Positions 8,506 through 18,047 of a DNA stretch of 64,000 bases are shown here, one piece after another. The DNA is taken from the NCBI GenBank assembly GCA_016720635.1, contig JADKKF010000024.1:124001-188000 (forward strand), given 5' to 3'. The DNA comes from Saprospiraceae bacterium. GTDB taxonomy: Bacteria > Bacteroidota > Bacteroidia > Chitinophagales > Saprospiraceae. The position numbers were made by a program, and so were the translations under genes. Under the pieces are notes generated by a model, which did not search any database, was not told the origin of the DNA, and saw nothing but the letters and a program-made list of their open reading frames with translations. Within the stretch, counting starts at the first letter, position 1, and each line of letters opens with the position of its first letter.

Positions 8506-8810
8506 ATGGAAAAACAATATTACGTTGTTCACTTACTTCCTTCTCGACCCGACTTCGCTACAACAATGACTGAACATGAAAGAGCAATTATGACCGACCA
8601 TGTATCCTACTGGATGAAAAAATGAATCAAGGTAAAGTTTATGCTTTCGGTCCTGTTTTTGACCCAAAGGAAATTTATGGCCTTGGAATAGTAGCAGTAG
8701 AAAACGAACAAGAACTGAAGGACATCATCGAAAATGATCCAGCAGGTAAAATAAATAAATATGAGTATTTCCGTATGAAAGCAATGGTACCAAATATAAC
8801 TTTGGCTTAG
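8506..8810 (+). CDS. YCII-related protein (interrupted by a frameshift)
   Basis: A first frame of 39 residues (MEKQYYVVHLLPSRPDF...) ends in a stop at 8623, and the second frame starts at once (MNQGKVYAFGPVFDPKEIYG...). Adding one A to the A6 run at 8617-8622 joins them as YWMKKMNQGKVYAFGPV, a 101-residue protein with the dimeric ferredoxin-like fold of the YCII family (GxVxxxGPVxDP.G.....V). YCII proteins are small possible enzymes of unknown substrate. The homopolymer deletion is probably a consensus error. Confidence 0.65.
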
Positions 8811-8928
8811 CCCTAATTGTCATTTCGGACGGTATGACAGTATGACCAATTTCTAATCACATTTTTACTAAATTTCATTTTTCTATGAATTGTCGATGGT
8901 GACAAACTTTCATTTTGCCCCTCCCCCA

Positions 8929-9039
8929 GCGCGTAAGGTACCTGGAAGGCAGCCTTAGGCTGGTGCGCAGCACCGAGCGAAAGCGAGCCTGGAAGACACC
9001 GACCCGATCTCGCTTTTAGGGCGAGAGAAGGGATACGCC
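8929..9039 (-). repeat. Intergenic structured repeat, copy C
   Basis: On the minus strand it reads GGCGTATCCCTTCTCTCGCC, then GCGAGATCGGGTCGG, a CGCTTTCGCTCGG segment, paired GGCTGCC/GGCAGCC-like arms and ends near CCTTACGCGC. It shares GGCGTATCCCTTCTCTCG with copy D. It fills most of the 403-bp gap between the YCII-like gene and the dipeptidase gene. Confidence 0.65.
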
Positions 9040-9213
9040 ATAAAAATAATTGTGATTTGAATTGGGATTTTGGTGGAGTATTTTGATACCTTTTTCTTAA
9101 CTAAATTATAACCTAATATTAAGGGGTAATTTGGCTAGAAAGTGGTACATTTGCCTTCGAAAAGGCATAAAACGGTGACTTTCCATATTTAATTTTAAAA
9201 ATTTATAGAAATC

Positions 9214-10601
9214 ATGCTTAAAACACAAGAATATATTGCTGCCAACCGAGAAAAGAATTTGGGGGAACTCCTAGAACTTTTGAAGATCCCGTCCATCAGC
9301 GCAGACAGTAAATATGCTCCTGACGTGGCAAAAACAGCCGATTGGGTAGCCGAAAAACTGCGCTTAGCGGGTGCTGACAATGTCAAAGTATATCCAACAG
9401 AAGGTCATCCGATCGTCTATGGTGAAAAAATAATCGACCCCAAAAAACCAACGATTCTAGTCTATGGGCATTATGATGTGCAGCCGCCAGATCCATTGGA
9501 ACTTTGGGAGTCGCCGCCATTTGAGCCTATTATCAAAAAGACAGAATTGCATCCTGAAGGAGCCATTTATGCGCGTGGGTCTTGCGACGACAAAGGCCAA
9601 GTTTATATGCATTTAAAGGCATTCGAAGCGATGATGAAGCAAGGTGAAATGCCATGTAATGCAAAGTTTATGATTGAAGGTGAGGAAGAAGTGGGTTCAC
9701 CGAATTTGGGTAAATTCATCGTGACGTACCGAGACATGCTCAAAGCCGATGTGGTATTGATTTCAGATACTTCAATGATAGCCAACGATTGTCCATCGAT
9801 AGATACAGGCCTGAGAGGATTGAGCTATATGGAAGTTACAGTCACTGGACCAAACAGGGACTTGCACAGTGGTGTATGGTGGAGCAGTTGCGAATCCAGC
9901 GAATATCCTGGCAAAAATGATTGCTTCCATGCACGACGAAAACAATCATATCACGATACCTGGATTTTATGACGATGTAGTGGAAGTGACTCCTGCAGAG
10001 AGGGCTGCGCTGGCTGAGGCGCCATTCGATGAGAAGGCTTATATGAAAGATCTAGGAGTTAATGCCGTATGGGGAGAAAAAGGATATACCTCTTCCGAAA
10101 GGAGTTCGATTCGTCCTACGCTTGATGTCAATGGCATATGGGGTGGATATACTGGCGAAGGAGCCAAAACCGTGTTGCCGTCCAAGGCATTTGCAAAGAT
10201 TTCAATGCGTTTGGTACCCAACCAAACTTCTGCCAAAATATCCAAGTTATTCGAAGATCATTTTAGGTCCATCGCACCACCATCAGTTCAAGTGAAAGTG
10301 GATTATCACCACGGCGGGGAGCCAGTGGTCACTCCTATAGACTCGGTGCCTTTCAAGGCGGCAAGTATGGCGATGCAGAAGACCTTCGGTAAGGAGCCTA
10401 TTCCTTGTCGCGGTGGTGGAAGCATACCGATAGTTGCCCTATTTGAAAAAGAATTGGGGTTAAAATCCGTTCTTTTTGGGTTCGGGTTGAATTCGGACAA
10501 TCTGCACTCGCCTAATGAAAAGTTTGGCTTGTTCAATTTTACAAAGGAATCGAAACCATTCCATATTTTATCAATATTTTACAGAATTAAATGCTCAATA
10601 A
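9214..10601 (+). CDS. M20-family dipeptidase (three frameshifts)
   Basis: A metallopeptidase of the M20 dipeptidase group. It shows YGHYDVQPPDP (first metal His and the Asp), RGSCDDKGQ (bridging Asp), EGEEEVGSPN (catalytic Glu pair) and, later, GGSIPIV...HSPNEKFGLFNF at the C-terminus. The frame breaks near 9873 (DLHSGV then YGGAVANPAN in another frame, two bases missing) and again at the T runs 10537-10540 and 10566-10569 (one T missing in each). With these restored it runs to the TAA at 10599-10601 and has 463 residues, the normal family length, ending in YFTELNAQ. All metal and catalytic motifs are present, so sequencing error is more likely than a dead gene. Confidence 0.85.
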
Positions 10602-10637
10602 TCAACTATTTATAACTACAAATTTTAATTTTAAAAA

Positions 10638-11304
10638 ATGAAAAAAAACGCAATTTATTTAATCATCGCGGTAGTAATGAGTGCTAATCTTGCTATTGCA
10701 CAAAACAAAGAAGGAAATAAAATGGATTCTTTAAGTTATGCTATTGGAGTGTTGATAGGTCAAAATATCAAGTCTCAAGGAGTGGACAAAATCGTCAGTG
10801 CAGATCTTGCAAAGGCTTTGGACGATGTATTCAGCGGAGGAAAATTGGCGATGGACCAAGGACAGGCCAATCAAATTTTTTCTGAATATATGACAGCAAA
10901 AAATAAAAAATCTGGAGCTTCCCAATTGGAAGAAGGGCAAAATTTTTAGAAGAAAATAAAAAAGGCCAGAGGTAAAGACTACGGCTAGCGGCTTGCAATA
11001 TGAGGTATTAAAAGCTACTGAGGGGCCAAAACCAAAGGCAACTGACAAGGTGACGGTTCACTACAAAGGTACTTTGTTGAATGGTCAGACATTTGACAGC
11101 AGCTATGACAGAGGAGAAACGATAGAATTTCCATTGAATGGCGTGATCAAAGGATGGACTGAAGGCCTACAATTAATGAGTGTTGGATCTAAATACAAAT
11201 TCTTCATTCCATACAATCTAGCATATGGAGAGCAAGGTGCAGGTGGATCTATCAAGCCTTTTTCAACCCTAGTATTCGAAGTTGAATTGTTTAAAATAAA
11301 CTAA
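10638..11304 (+). CDS. FKBP-type peptidyl-prolyl cis-trans isomerase (two frameshifts)
   Basis: The protein has a Sec signal peptide (MKKNAIYLIIAVVMSANLAIAQ), an FKBP N-terminal dimerisation helix region (DSLSYAIGVLIGQNIK...), and an FKBP catalytic domain (VTVHYKGTLLNGQTFDSS, GVIKGWTEGLQLM, YNLAYGEQGAGGSI, FEVELFKI). It should act as a periplasmic folding catalyst or chaperone. The frame is broken at 10943-10947 (T5, six expected) and 10958-10963 (A6, seven expected). With both bases restored the linker reads GQNFLEENKKRPEVKTTASG and the protein is 222 residues, usual for the Mip/FkpA type. It follows the dipeptidase gene by 36 bp. Confidence 0.88.
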
Positions 11305-11342
11305 AAATAAAATCGGTCGATTCTGACTGATTTTGAAATAAT

Positions 11343-11378
11343 AAGCGTTGGTATCCTTGGAGTTACTAGCGCTTTTTT
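11343..11378 (+). terminator. Intrinsic terminator after the FKBP gene
   Basis: AAGCGTTGGTA pairs with the 3' arm TTACTAGCGCTT (about 11 bp with G-T pairs, ~9-nt loop), followed by six T. It lies 38 bp past the stop. Confidence 0.6.
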
Positions 11379-11476
11379 ATTGATCTTAACCTGAAAAAGC
11401 ATGATGCGATATCTTGTCATTTAGGTTATATATGATGAATAAGCACAATTTATAATAGTCACTCAAAAAAAATCCT

Positions 11477-11484
11477 TACCTTTG
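11477..11484 (+). promoter_or_regulatory. Candidate -7 element of the ricT gene
   Basis: TACCTTTG matches TAnnTTTG and lies 40 bp upstream of the ATG at 11525. No good -33 element was seen. Confidence 0.35.
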
Positions 11485-11524
11485 TCAGCAATTAATTTGT
11501 TCAAAAGTATAAATCAATATATAA

Positions 11525-13048
11525 ATGGGATGTGGCTCATGTGGCACGAATGGAGGAGGATGTTCGACAGGAGGTTGTAGCGGAGGCTGTTCATCTGGAG
11601 GATGCAATAGACTAAATACTTACGATTGGCTTGCAAAATTGCAAATTAAAGCCTTGCAGGAATATCCTTATATAGAAGTTGGATTTAATCACGGATCTCA
11701 CAAACATTTTTTCCAATTACCACCTAATTTGGATGTAATTACTGGGGATTTGGTTGTTGTAAATACTGGTTCTGGATACGACGTAGGCCGAGTGACCCTA
11801 ACAGCAGAATTAGCGAGAATAAGACGAAAAAAGAAAAAATATAGCAAAGAGACGATATTGCAACCTGTGGTACGAATCGCCCACGAAAAAGATATAGAGC
11901 GAATGATGGAGGCAAGGGCGATGTCAAAAGAATCTCTCATCAAGGCTCGAGCAATATCAAGAACCTTGGATCTGGACATGAAGATTGCCGAGGTCGAATA
12001 TCAAGCCGATTTAAAGAAGGCAATTTTCTATTTTATCGCAGAAGGCAGGGTCGATTTCCGAGAATTGATCAAGGAGTACGCACGAGTCTTCCGTGTAAAA
12101 ATCGAAATGAAACAAATAGGCTCACGTCAGGAATCTGGACTAGTGGGAGGAATTGGATCATGCGGCAGAGAGTTGTGCTGTTCGACTTGGCTTACAGATT
12201 TTAAATCAATATCTACAGCTGCAGCCAGATATCAAAATCTAGCCATCAATCAAACCAAGCTCTCAGGACAATGCGGGCGATTGAAGTGCTGTTTGAATTT
12301 TGAGTTGGATACTTATATCGATGCCTTGCAAGATTTTCCAGTAGATGCGGATAGAATTTTTCATGTCAATGGCCATGCCAATCTAGTGAAGACCGATGTA
12401 TTCAAACGGCTCATGACCTACAGTTACGAAGCAGAAAAAGGTAGGATTTCTTATATTAATCTCGACGTTGATAAAGTAAAAGAAATTCAAGATAGAAATA
12501 CAAGAGGCGATAGATCTGTGAATCTAGGAGATATCAAATTGGCCCAGATCGAGAAAGAACCGATCATTGATTTTGCAGATGTTACTGGTGAAATCGAACT
12601 GCCTAACCTTAAAAAGAAGAAGAAAAAGAAAAACAGAAACAACAACCGACAGTTCTCTGGCTTAAATATCGAAGGTGTGAGGTCAAATCAACAAAGACCC
12701 CAAACGCCTCAAAATCCTAATCGAAACCAAGACCGTCCAACTAGGCCAGGAGATAAGTCAGGTAATAGCCAAAACCAACAAGGTCAAAACCAACAAGGCC
12801 AAGGGAATAACCCACGAAATAAGCAGGGACAAGGTAATCCTAACGGACCTAGACCACAGCATCCGCCTAGGCAGCAGTCTCCTAACGACAATCAAAATCC
12901 GCAAAACAACCAAAAACCAAACAATACTGGCAATCCACCAAACCAAGGTGGACAGCCGCCACAAAATAAGTTTAGACCGAACAAATTCAATAATAAATTT
13001 AGGCCTAACAATCCTAATAACCCCAAAAATCAAAAACCCCCAGAATAA
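11525..13048 (+). CDS. ricT: PSP1-domain protein RicT-like, with Cys-rich head and N/Q/P-rich tail
   Basis: A 507-residue protein. Residues 1-28 are Gly/Ser-rich with six Cys (3, 6, 13, 18, 22, 27). A PSP1/RicT domain follows, with the Cys signatures GSCGRELCCSTW (about residue 211) and GQCGRLKCCLNFE (about 249). Residues from about 363 are a Lys block then a long low-complexity tail of Asn, Gln, Pro and Gly. In Bacillus RicT is part of an iron-sulfur complex affecting RNA processing; the role in Bacteroidota is inferred by family. The head and tail are outside the conserved core; the tail is probably disordered and could bind nucleic acid. The next gene, lpd, starts 14 bp downstream. Confidence 0.85.
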   Translation: MGCGSCGTNGGGCSTGGCSGGCSSGGCNRLNTYDWLAKLQIKALQEYPYIEVGFNHGSHKHFFQLPPNLDVITGDLVVVNTGSGYDVGRVTLTAELARIRRKKKKYSKETILQPVVRIAHEKDIERMMEARAMSKESLIKARAISRTLDLDMKIAEVEYQADLKKAIFYFIAEGRVDFRELIKEYARVFRVKIEMKQIGSRQESGLVGGIGSCGRELCCSTWLTDFKSISTAAARYQNLAINQTKLSGQCGRLKCCLNFELDTYIDALQDFPVDADRIFHVNGHANLVKTDVFKRLMTYSYEAEKGRISYINLDVDKVKEIQDRNTRGDRSVNLGDIKLAQIEKEPIIDFADVTGEIELPNLKKKKKKKNRNNNRQFSGLNIEGVRSNQQRPQTPQNPNRNQDRPTRPGDKSGNSQNQQGQNQQGQGNNPRNKQGQGNPNGPRPQHPPRQQSPNDNQNPQNNQKPNNTGNPPNQGGQPPQNKFRPNKFNNKFRPNNPNNPKNQKPPE

Positions 13049-13062
13049 TTTAATCATATAGC

Positions 13063-14466
13063 ATGGAATCATTTGACATCGTTGTAATTGGCTCAGGACC
13101 AGGAGGATATGTGGCTGCAATCAGAGCCGCTCAGTTGGGATTTAAAACTGCAATTATTGAAAAATACGCCACTTTGGGTGGAACTTGCCTTAACGTGGGA
13201 TGTATTCCCTCCAAGGCATTGTTGGACTCTTCTGAACATTTTTATAACGCAAAACATAAGTTTGAAGCCCACGGTATAAGCATTGGCAAAATGACAGTGG
13301 ATATGGCCACAATGGTCAAAAGAAAAAATGATGTAGTAAGCCAAACATGTGCCGGAGTCGAATATTTAATGAAAAAAAATAAAATCACTCGATATTTGGG
13401 GCACGGTTCATTTGTGGATGCACATACGATTTCCATCAAACAAGACACGACAGAAACCCAAATTTCAGCGAAATACACGATCATTGCTACTGGATCCAAA
13501 CCCATCATCCCTGCTAATTTTAATTACGACAAAAAACGCATTATTACTTCGACCGAAGCTCTAAATATTGTCGAAATTCCTAAGAAAATGGTTGTCGTAG
13601 GAGCTGGAGTCATTGGACTGGAATTGAGTTCTGTATATGCAAGACTTGGAACTCAAGTGACTATCATTGAATACGCAGACAAAATCCTACCAACAATGGA
13701 TAGCGATTGTGCCAAAGAGCTCCAAAAGAGCCTAAAACTGATGGGTATTGAATTTTTGTTGGGTCATGCTGTAGCATCTGTTACTGCAAAGAGTAAATCT
13801 GTGAATGTAACTTTTGCACCTAAGAACGGTGGAGAATCCAAGCAATTAGAGGCGGATTACTGTCTCGTGGCGATTGGAAGACGGGCCTACACCGACGGAT
13901 TAGGACTCGAAAAAGCTGGGGTACTAGCAGACGAAAAAGGTAAAATCAAAGTTGATGGCCACCTGAAAACCAATATTGACCATATTTATGCCATTGGAGA
14001 CGTAATAAATGGCCCAATGTTGGCGCACAAGGCCTCTGAGGACGGCGTGTTTGTCGCAGAAACCATTGCAGGGCAACATCCCCATTTAGATTACAATTTG
14101 ATCCCTGGCGTCGTTTATACATGGCCCGAAATGTCATCAGTTGGTCAAACGGAGGATGAACTTAAAGCCCAAGGAATACCTTACAAAGTTGGAAAATTTC
14201 CAATGAAAGCACTCGGAAGGGCAAGGGCTAGCATGGACACCGAAGGGCTCGTAAAAATCCTTGCACACAAAGAAACCGACGAGATCCTGGGTACACATAT
14301 ATTTGGAGCCCGCGCTGCCGATCTTATCATGGAAGCTGTTTCGCTCATGACGTTCCGGGCTAGTGCGGAGGATGCTGCCATCATTTGCCACCCCCACCCC
14401 ACTTATACCGAAGCGATTAAAGAAGCTGCCTTGGATGCCACGGAATCTAGGCCGATTCATTTATAA
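13063..14466 (+). CDS. lpdA: Dihydrolipoyl dehydrogenase
   Basis: The 467-residue flavoprotein (EC 1.8.1.4) reoxidises lipoamide in 2-oxo-acid dehydrogenase complexes and the glycine cleavage system. It shows the FAD loop GSGPGG (about 11-16), the redox disulfide GGTCLNVGCIPSKALL, the NAD loop GAGVIGLELSSVYARLG, a second FAD motif YAIGDV, and the C-terminal HPHPTYTEA with the catalytic His. Length is normal. It lies close behind ricT but its metabolic partner genes are not in this window. Confidence 0.95.
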   Translation: MESFDIVVIGSGPGGYVAAIRAAQLGFKTAIIEKYATLGGTCLNVGCIPSKALLDSSEHFYNAKHKFEAHGISIGKMTVDMATMVKRKNDVVSQTCAGVEYLMKKNKITRYLGHGSFVDAHTISIKQDTTETQISAKYTIIATGSKPIIPANFNYDKKRIITSTEALNIVEIPKKMVVVGAGVIGLELSSVYARLGTQVTIIEYADKILPTMDSDCAKELQKSLKLMGIEFLLGHAVASVTAKSKSVNVTFAPKNGGESKQLEADYCLVAIGRRAYTDGLGLEKAGVLADEKGKIKVDGHLKTNIDHIYAIGDVINGPMLAHKASEDGVFVAETIAGQHPHLDYNLIPGVVYTWPEMSSVGQTEDELKAQGIPYKVGKFPMKALGRARASMDTEGLVKILAHKETDEILGTHIFGARAADLIMEAVSLMTFRASAEDAAIICHPHPTYTEAIKEAALDATESRPIHL

Positions 14467-14486
14467 CCCTTTTTTTTGAATTATTT

Positions 14487-14592
14487 GGGCGTATCCCTTC
14501 TCTCGTCAGATAGACGAGATCGGGTCGTGCTCTATGCCGCTTTGGTCCTTCGGACTCATGTATTCTACATGACGGCTCCGATCACTTACGCA
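14487..14592 (+). repeat. Intergenic structured repeat, copy D
   Basis: Starts 20 bp after the lpdA stop: GGGCGTATCCCTTCTCTCG, TCGTC/GACGA pairing, GATCGGGTCG, CGCTTTGGTCC with TTCGGAC arm, CATGTA/TACATG hairpin, CGGCTCCGATC and TTACGCA. Strongest resemblance to copies C and E. It may serve as the 3' end of lpdA transcripts. Confidence 0.7.
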
Positions 14593-14672
14593 ATTTACTG
14601 TGCATCTGTATAGAAATAGTGTACAGCTAAAGAATTATTTTAATAGGATAGAATAAGGTTTGGTTATAGGAA

Positions 14673-15074
14673 TCAGAGAATTAACTTCCTATTAGCTGTT
14701 TGCACAGCCTGAGTTTGCTTAAGATTAAATTTCTTTTTTACAACAAGAATTTGTTGGGAAGAAAATTCCATCCATGCATAATCATAAACCAAGTGATAAA
14801 TTTTGCCATCTTTGTTATGATACAAACCAGTGCAATGATCCCAATAAAAATTAGCCCTCGTCATCACAATTTTGTCTATCATAACTTTTTTCAATGATCC
14901 CAACAAAAGCTGGAGTATCTCTCTATTTCGGTGCAGTAACCTGTCAATCGGCTTAACCTCGAGCTTAGTTTGTCTTCTCAATGCCAAGTTATAGGCATTC
15001 TTGCACTTTATATCACAAAATATTTTATCGGCACGACCAAGCACTTCGTTGTTACATAATCTACAGAAACGCAT
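14673..15074 (-). CDS. Small zinc-ribbon protein, unknown function
   Basis: A 133-residue protein. The N-terminus has four Cys in a zinc-ribbon arrangement (Cys4, 7, 20, 24: CRLC...GRADKIFCDIKC) followed by KNAYN, a pattern I recall from a small Bacteroidota family of unknown role. The middle is a basic helical region (IDRLLHRNREILQLLLGSL) and the C-terminus a beta-rich part with aromatic residues. It could bind nucleic acid through the zinc ribbon. It sits between repeat copy D and the tandem array and reads away from the array. Confidence 0.7.
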   Translation of the reverse strand: MRFCRLCNNEVLGRADKIFCDIKCKNAYNLALRRQTKLEVKPIDRLLHRNREILQLLLGSLKKVMIDKIVMTRANFYWDHCTGLYHNKDGKIYHLVYDYAWMEFSSQQILVVKKKFNLKQTQAVQTANRKLIL

Positions 15075-15177
15075 AAATTGGCAAAATTTTATATTACTAA
15101 ATAAGTTTAATCAAAATTAATAAAATAAAATTGAACAGTCGAGAAAAGCGCCAAGTTTTTTTAAAGATTATTATCCG

Positions 15178-16050
15178 TTTGCTATCCGATAACTATCGGT
15201 TACGATCGGTTATTGTTTTTCCAAATCCAAAATAGCATTTTGAGGTTTCTTCGAAAGTTTATCTGAACTCTAGTAGTTTGCTAACCGATTGCTATCGGTT
15301 ACGATCTTTTATATATTTTCCCGAATCGTTAGTAGCATTTAGAGTGTACTTCGCTAGTGAATCCGACCACTAGCCGCTTGCTATCCGATAGCTATCGGTT
15401 ACTATCATTTATATATTTTTCCGAAACGTTTGTAGCATTTAGTGTACACCTTGCTAGTGTATCCTAACCCTATCCGTTTGCTATCCGATAGCTATCGGTT
15501 ACAATCTTTTATAGTTTTTCCATTCCTAAGCACCATTTAATCCCCACATAGAACGGTTATCCATACACTTTCCGTTTGCTATCCGATGGCTATCGGATAC
15601 GATCGGTTATTGTTTTTCCCGAATCGTTTGTTGCATTTAGAGCGCGCTTTGCTAGTGTATCCGAGCCCTATCCGTTTGCTATCCGATAGCTATCGGTTAC
15701 GATCATTTATGTGTTTTTTCCAATTCCAAAATAGCATTTTGAGGTTTCTTCGAAAGTTTATCTGAACTCTAGTCGTTTGCTATCCGATAGCTATCGGTTA
15801 AGATCGTTTATATATTTTCTCCATTCAATATGAAATTTAGAGCACATCTTACTAGGTTATTCGAACACTATCCGTTTGCTATCCGATAGCTATCGGTTAC
15901 GATCTCTAATTGTTTTTTTTACACATCCTTAACGCCATTTGGCGCTCCCATAGAATGGTTATCCGAGCACTATACGATAGTTATCGATTTCGGTCGGTTA
16001 TATTATTTTTCAAATCCTTAACACCATTTTGTGTCCACTTCGCGCGGATA
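15178..16050. repeat. Array of nine ~100-bp tandem units with a palindromic core
   Basis: A conserved core of about 30 bp (TTTGCTATCC, GATAGCTATC, GGTTACGATC) recurs at 15178, 15277, 15377, 15477, 15575, 15675, 15776 and 15875, with a ninth, degenerate copy near 15971. The distances are 99, 100, 100, 98, 100, 101, 99 and about 96 bp. The core contains the perfect 14-bp palindrome CCGATAGCTATCGG in copies 3, 4, 6, 7 and 8. The ~70-bp stretches between cores fall into three sequence classes that themselves recur. No coding frame runs through it. It occupies most of the 1067-bp gap between the zinc-ribbon and methyltransferase genes, both of which read away or toward it without overlap. Confidence 0.92.
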
Positions 16051-16141
16051 ATCACTAGATTAAAGATTTTCTTAATCTGAAACTTCCTTTAATCATTAGT
16101 GTCCTTTAAAATTAATGCTTAAGTTAAAAAGGGGGCTAGTT

Positions 16142-16819
16142 TTAGCTCATCTTCGAGGAGGTTAAATCTTTGTCAACGTCAAGAGCAGATTTTTTCTTGG
16201 CTGTTAATATGGTATGAAATTCAGATTCCGCTAGATTTTTTTTATACTCCAATTTAAATATTCTTAATATTTCAAATTTACTTTCATTTAAAGCTAAGGT
16301 TAGAGATTCTATTTCATGATAATAGAAAAAACTGCGATCGCCACTACTTCCAATTTGAAAACCCGAATTGTTTGGATCTCCTTCGACAAAACTGATATAT
16401 ATCAATCCATTTTCCCTTAGTAAATTTTTAAAGTTTGCTATTAATTTTCTGTTATCTGTATGTGATAAATAAGGTAAACAAAAGCCGCAAATGATCGCAT
16501 CAAATTTCGTAGTAATTTCTGAAATATTTCTGCAATCCATGACTGCATATTTCGCATTTGGATTATTCTTTTTTGCAAGTTCAATCATATTGGGTGCAAC
16601 ATCAATGCCCCAAATATCAAAATCTGGTCTTTTCGCCAAAAGGTACTTTGCTATATTTCCTGGTCCACAACCTATTTCCAATATTTTTGGATTGACCTTG
16701 GAAATAGAATCACATATATAGTCATATGTTTCATTATACAAGTCTAAATCCATAAACTTGTCTTGGTATAGCACAGCTATTCTATTCCAAGTGTCAAACG
16801 TTTCTTTGTATCTATCCAT
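16142..16819 (-). CDS. Class I SAM-dependent methyltransferase
   Basis: A 225-residue Rossmann-fold methyltransferase. Motif I is ILEIGCGPGNIAKYLL (about residues 46-61), followed by the acidic end of beta 2 in WGIDVAPNMIELAKK, AVMDCRN and the motif IV-like FDAIICGFCLPYLS. This binds S-adenosylmethionine. The substrate is not evident; the Methyltransf_25/11 group to which it belongs includes enzymes acting on small molecules, quinones and rRNA. The last residues of the frame are charged and polar. It has its own unit between the tandem array and ppk2. Confidence 0.85.
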   Translation of the reverse strand: MDRYKETFDTWNRIAVLYQDKFMDLDLYNETYDYICDSISKVNPKILEIGCGPGNIAKYLLAKRPDFDIWGIDVAPNMIELAKKNNPNAKYAVMDCRNISEITTKFDAIICGFCLPYLSHTDNRKLIANFKNLLRENGLIYISFVEGDPNNSGFQIGSSGDRSFFYYHEIESLTLALNESKFEILRIFKLEYKKNLAESEFHTILTAKKKSALDVDKDLTSSKMS

Positions 16820-16931
16820 TTCTGCAGGGTATTATTAGATCCAGAATTGAGAACAGAAGAGTGAAACTTTGATGATTAAAAACAGCCACAACATTAACCC
16901 CAAGCCAAAAGATTTACTTTTTGTACAATTT

Positions 16932-18047
16932 CTAAGAGCTCACTATATTTATAGTATTCTCGTTTGAGCGACCGATTATTAACGGATCAAGCTTACCTAT
17001 CACCTGTTGACTTTTTCCAACATAAGGAACCTTGTGCAAGATAAATCTCATTGCATTCAATCTTGCGCGCTTTTTGCAATTTGACTTTATTACCGTCCAA
17101 GGTGCATCTGATGTGTCTGTGTGAAAAAACATTTGTTCCTTGGCTATCGTATATTCATCCCATTTTCCCAATGATGCTTTATCTACTGGTGACAATTTCC
17201 ACTGTTTGAGGGGGTGCGTTTCCCTTTCTTTAAATCGTCTCTTTTGCTCTTCTCGCGTTACGCTGAACCAAAATTTAAACAATAAAATCCCACTTTGAAC
17301 AAGGTTTTTCTCGAATTCAGGCGCTTGTTGCATGAATTCACTGTATTCTTTTTCATTGCAAAATCCCATCACGCGCTCAACCCCTGCCCTATTATACCAT
17401 GATCGGTCGAACAACACTATTTCTCCTTTAGTTGGCAAATGTTTTATATATCGTTGGAAAAACCATTGTCCTCGCTCTTCATCGGTAGGCTTTTCTAAGG
17501 CAACCACTCGTGCACCACGTGGATTCAAATGTTCCATAAATCGCTTGATTGTACCTCCTTTGCCAGCTGCATCTCTACCTTCAAATAAAATCACAACCCT
17601 AGAACCAGATTCTTTTACCCAATTTTGCAATTTTAATAGTTCCACTTGAAGGTCATACTTTTGTTTCTCATAGTTTTTACGAGACATCAAATATCTGTAA
17701 GGATAATCCACTTCCCTCCAATTAGATAACAACTCATCATCGGGGTGAATATTTATTGGCTGTTCATTTAAATTGTTTTGAAGGGTCGCTAAAATATCTT
17801 TTTGCTCCTGAATGCTATAATTTTTCAAATATTCAATAGTACTTGCTAATTTATTGTCTCCTTGAGCATTCATGATATCTGCGATCACAACTGATTCTTG
17901 ATTTATTCTTGCACGAACATTTCTTTCGCTCGTCTTTTCTCTAGCTGTTTCGGGGGTAGTTCCTCCTATCACATCACCTTGCGATACAAGTTTTTTTGAA
18001 CTTGGCTTTACTTCAGATTTAGTTTTTTTACTTCTTGATTTTCCCAT
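16932..18047 (-). CDS. ppk2: Polyphosphate kinase 2
   Basis: The 371-residue protein has an extra basic N-terminal ~100 residues (MGKSRSKKTK...) and then the PPK2 domain: Walker A GRDAAGKGG at about 157-165, the lid EKPTDEERGQWFFQRY, Walker B VLFDRSWYNRAGVERVMGF, and FKERETHPLKQWKLSP followed by DAPWTVI. It transfers phosphate between polyphosphate and nucleotides (class I type, usually favouring ADP or GDP phosphorylation). It is monocistronic here. The order of motifs and spacing match one-domain class I PPK2; which nucleotide is preferred cannot be read from sequence. Confidence 0.93.
   Translation of the reverse strand: MGKSRSKKTKSEVKPSSKKLVSQGDVIGGTTPETAREKTSERNVRARINQESVVIADIMNAQGDNKLASTIEYLKNYSIQEQKDILATLQNNLNEQPINIHPDDELLSNWREVDYPYRYLMSRKNYEKQKYDLQVELLKLQNWVKESGSRVVILFEGRDAAGKGGTIKRFMEHLNPRGARVVALEKPTDEERGQWFFQRYIKHLPTKGEIVLFDRSWYNRAGVERVMGFCNEKEYSEFMQQAPEFEKNLVQSGILLFKFWFSVTREEQKRRFKERETHPLKQWKLSPVDKASLGKWDEYTIAKEQMFFHTDTSDAPWTVIKSNCKKRARLNAMRFILHKVPYVGKSQQVIGKLDPLIIGRSNENTINIVSS

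Noticed and set aside
8623..8625. Two separate small genes at 8506-8625 and 8622-8810
   Set aside because: Neither half is a complete fold; one missing A joins them into a standard YCII protein.
15178..16050. The tandem array as a CRISPR array
   Set aside because: Spacers are about 70 bp and repeat among themselves in three classes, cores are imperfect, and no cas gene is near.
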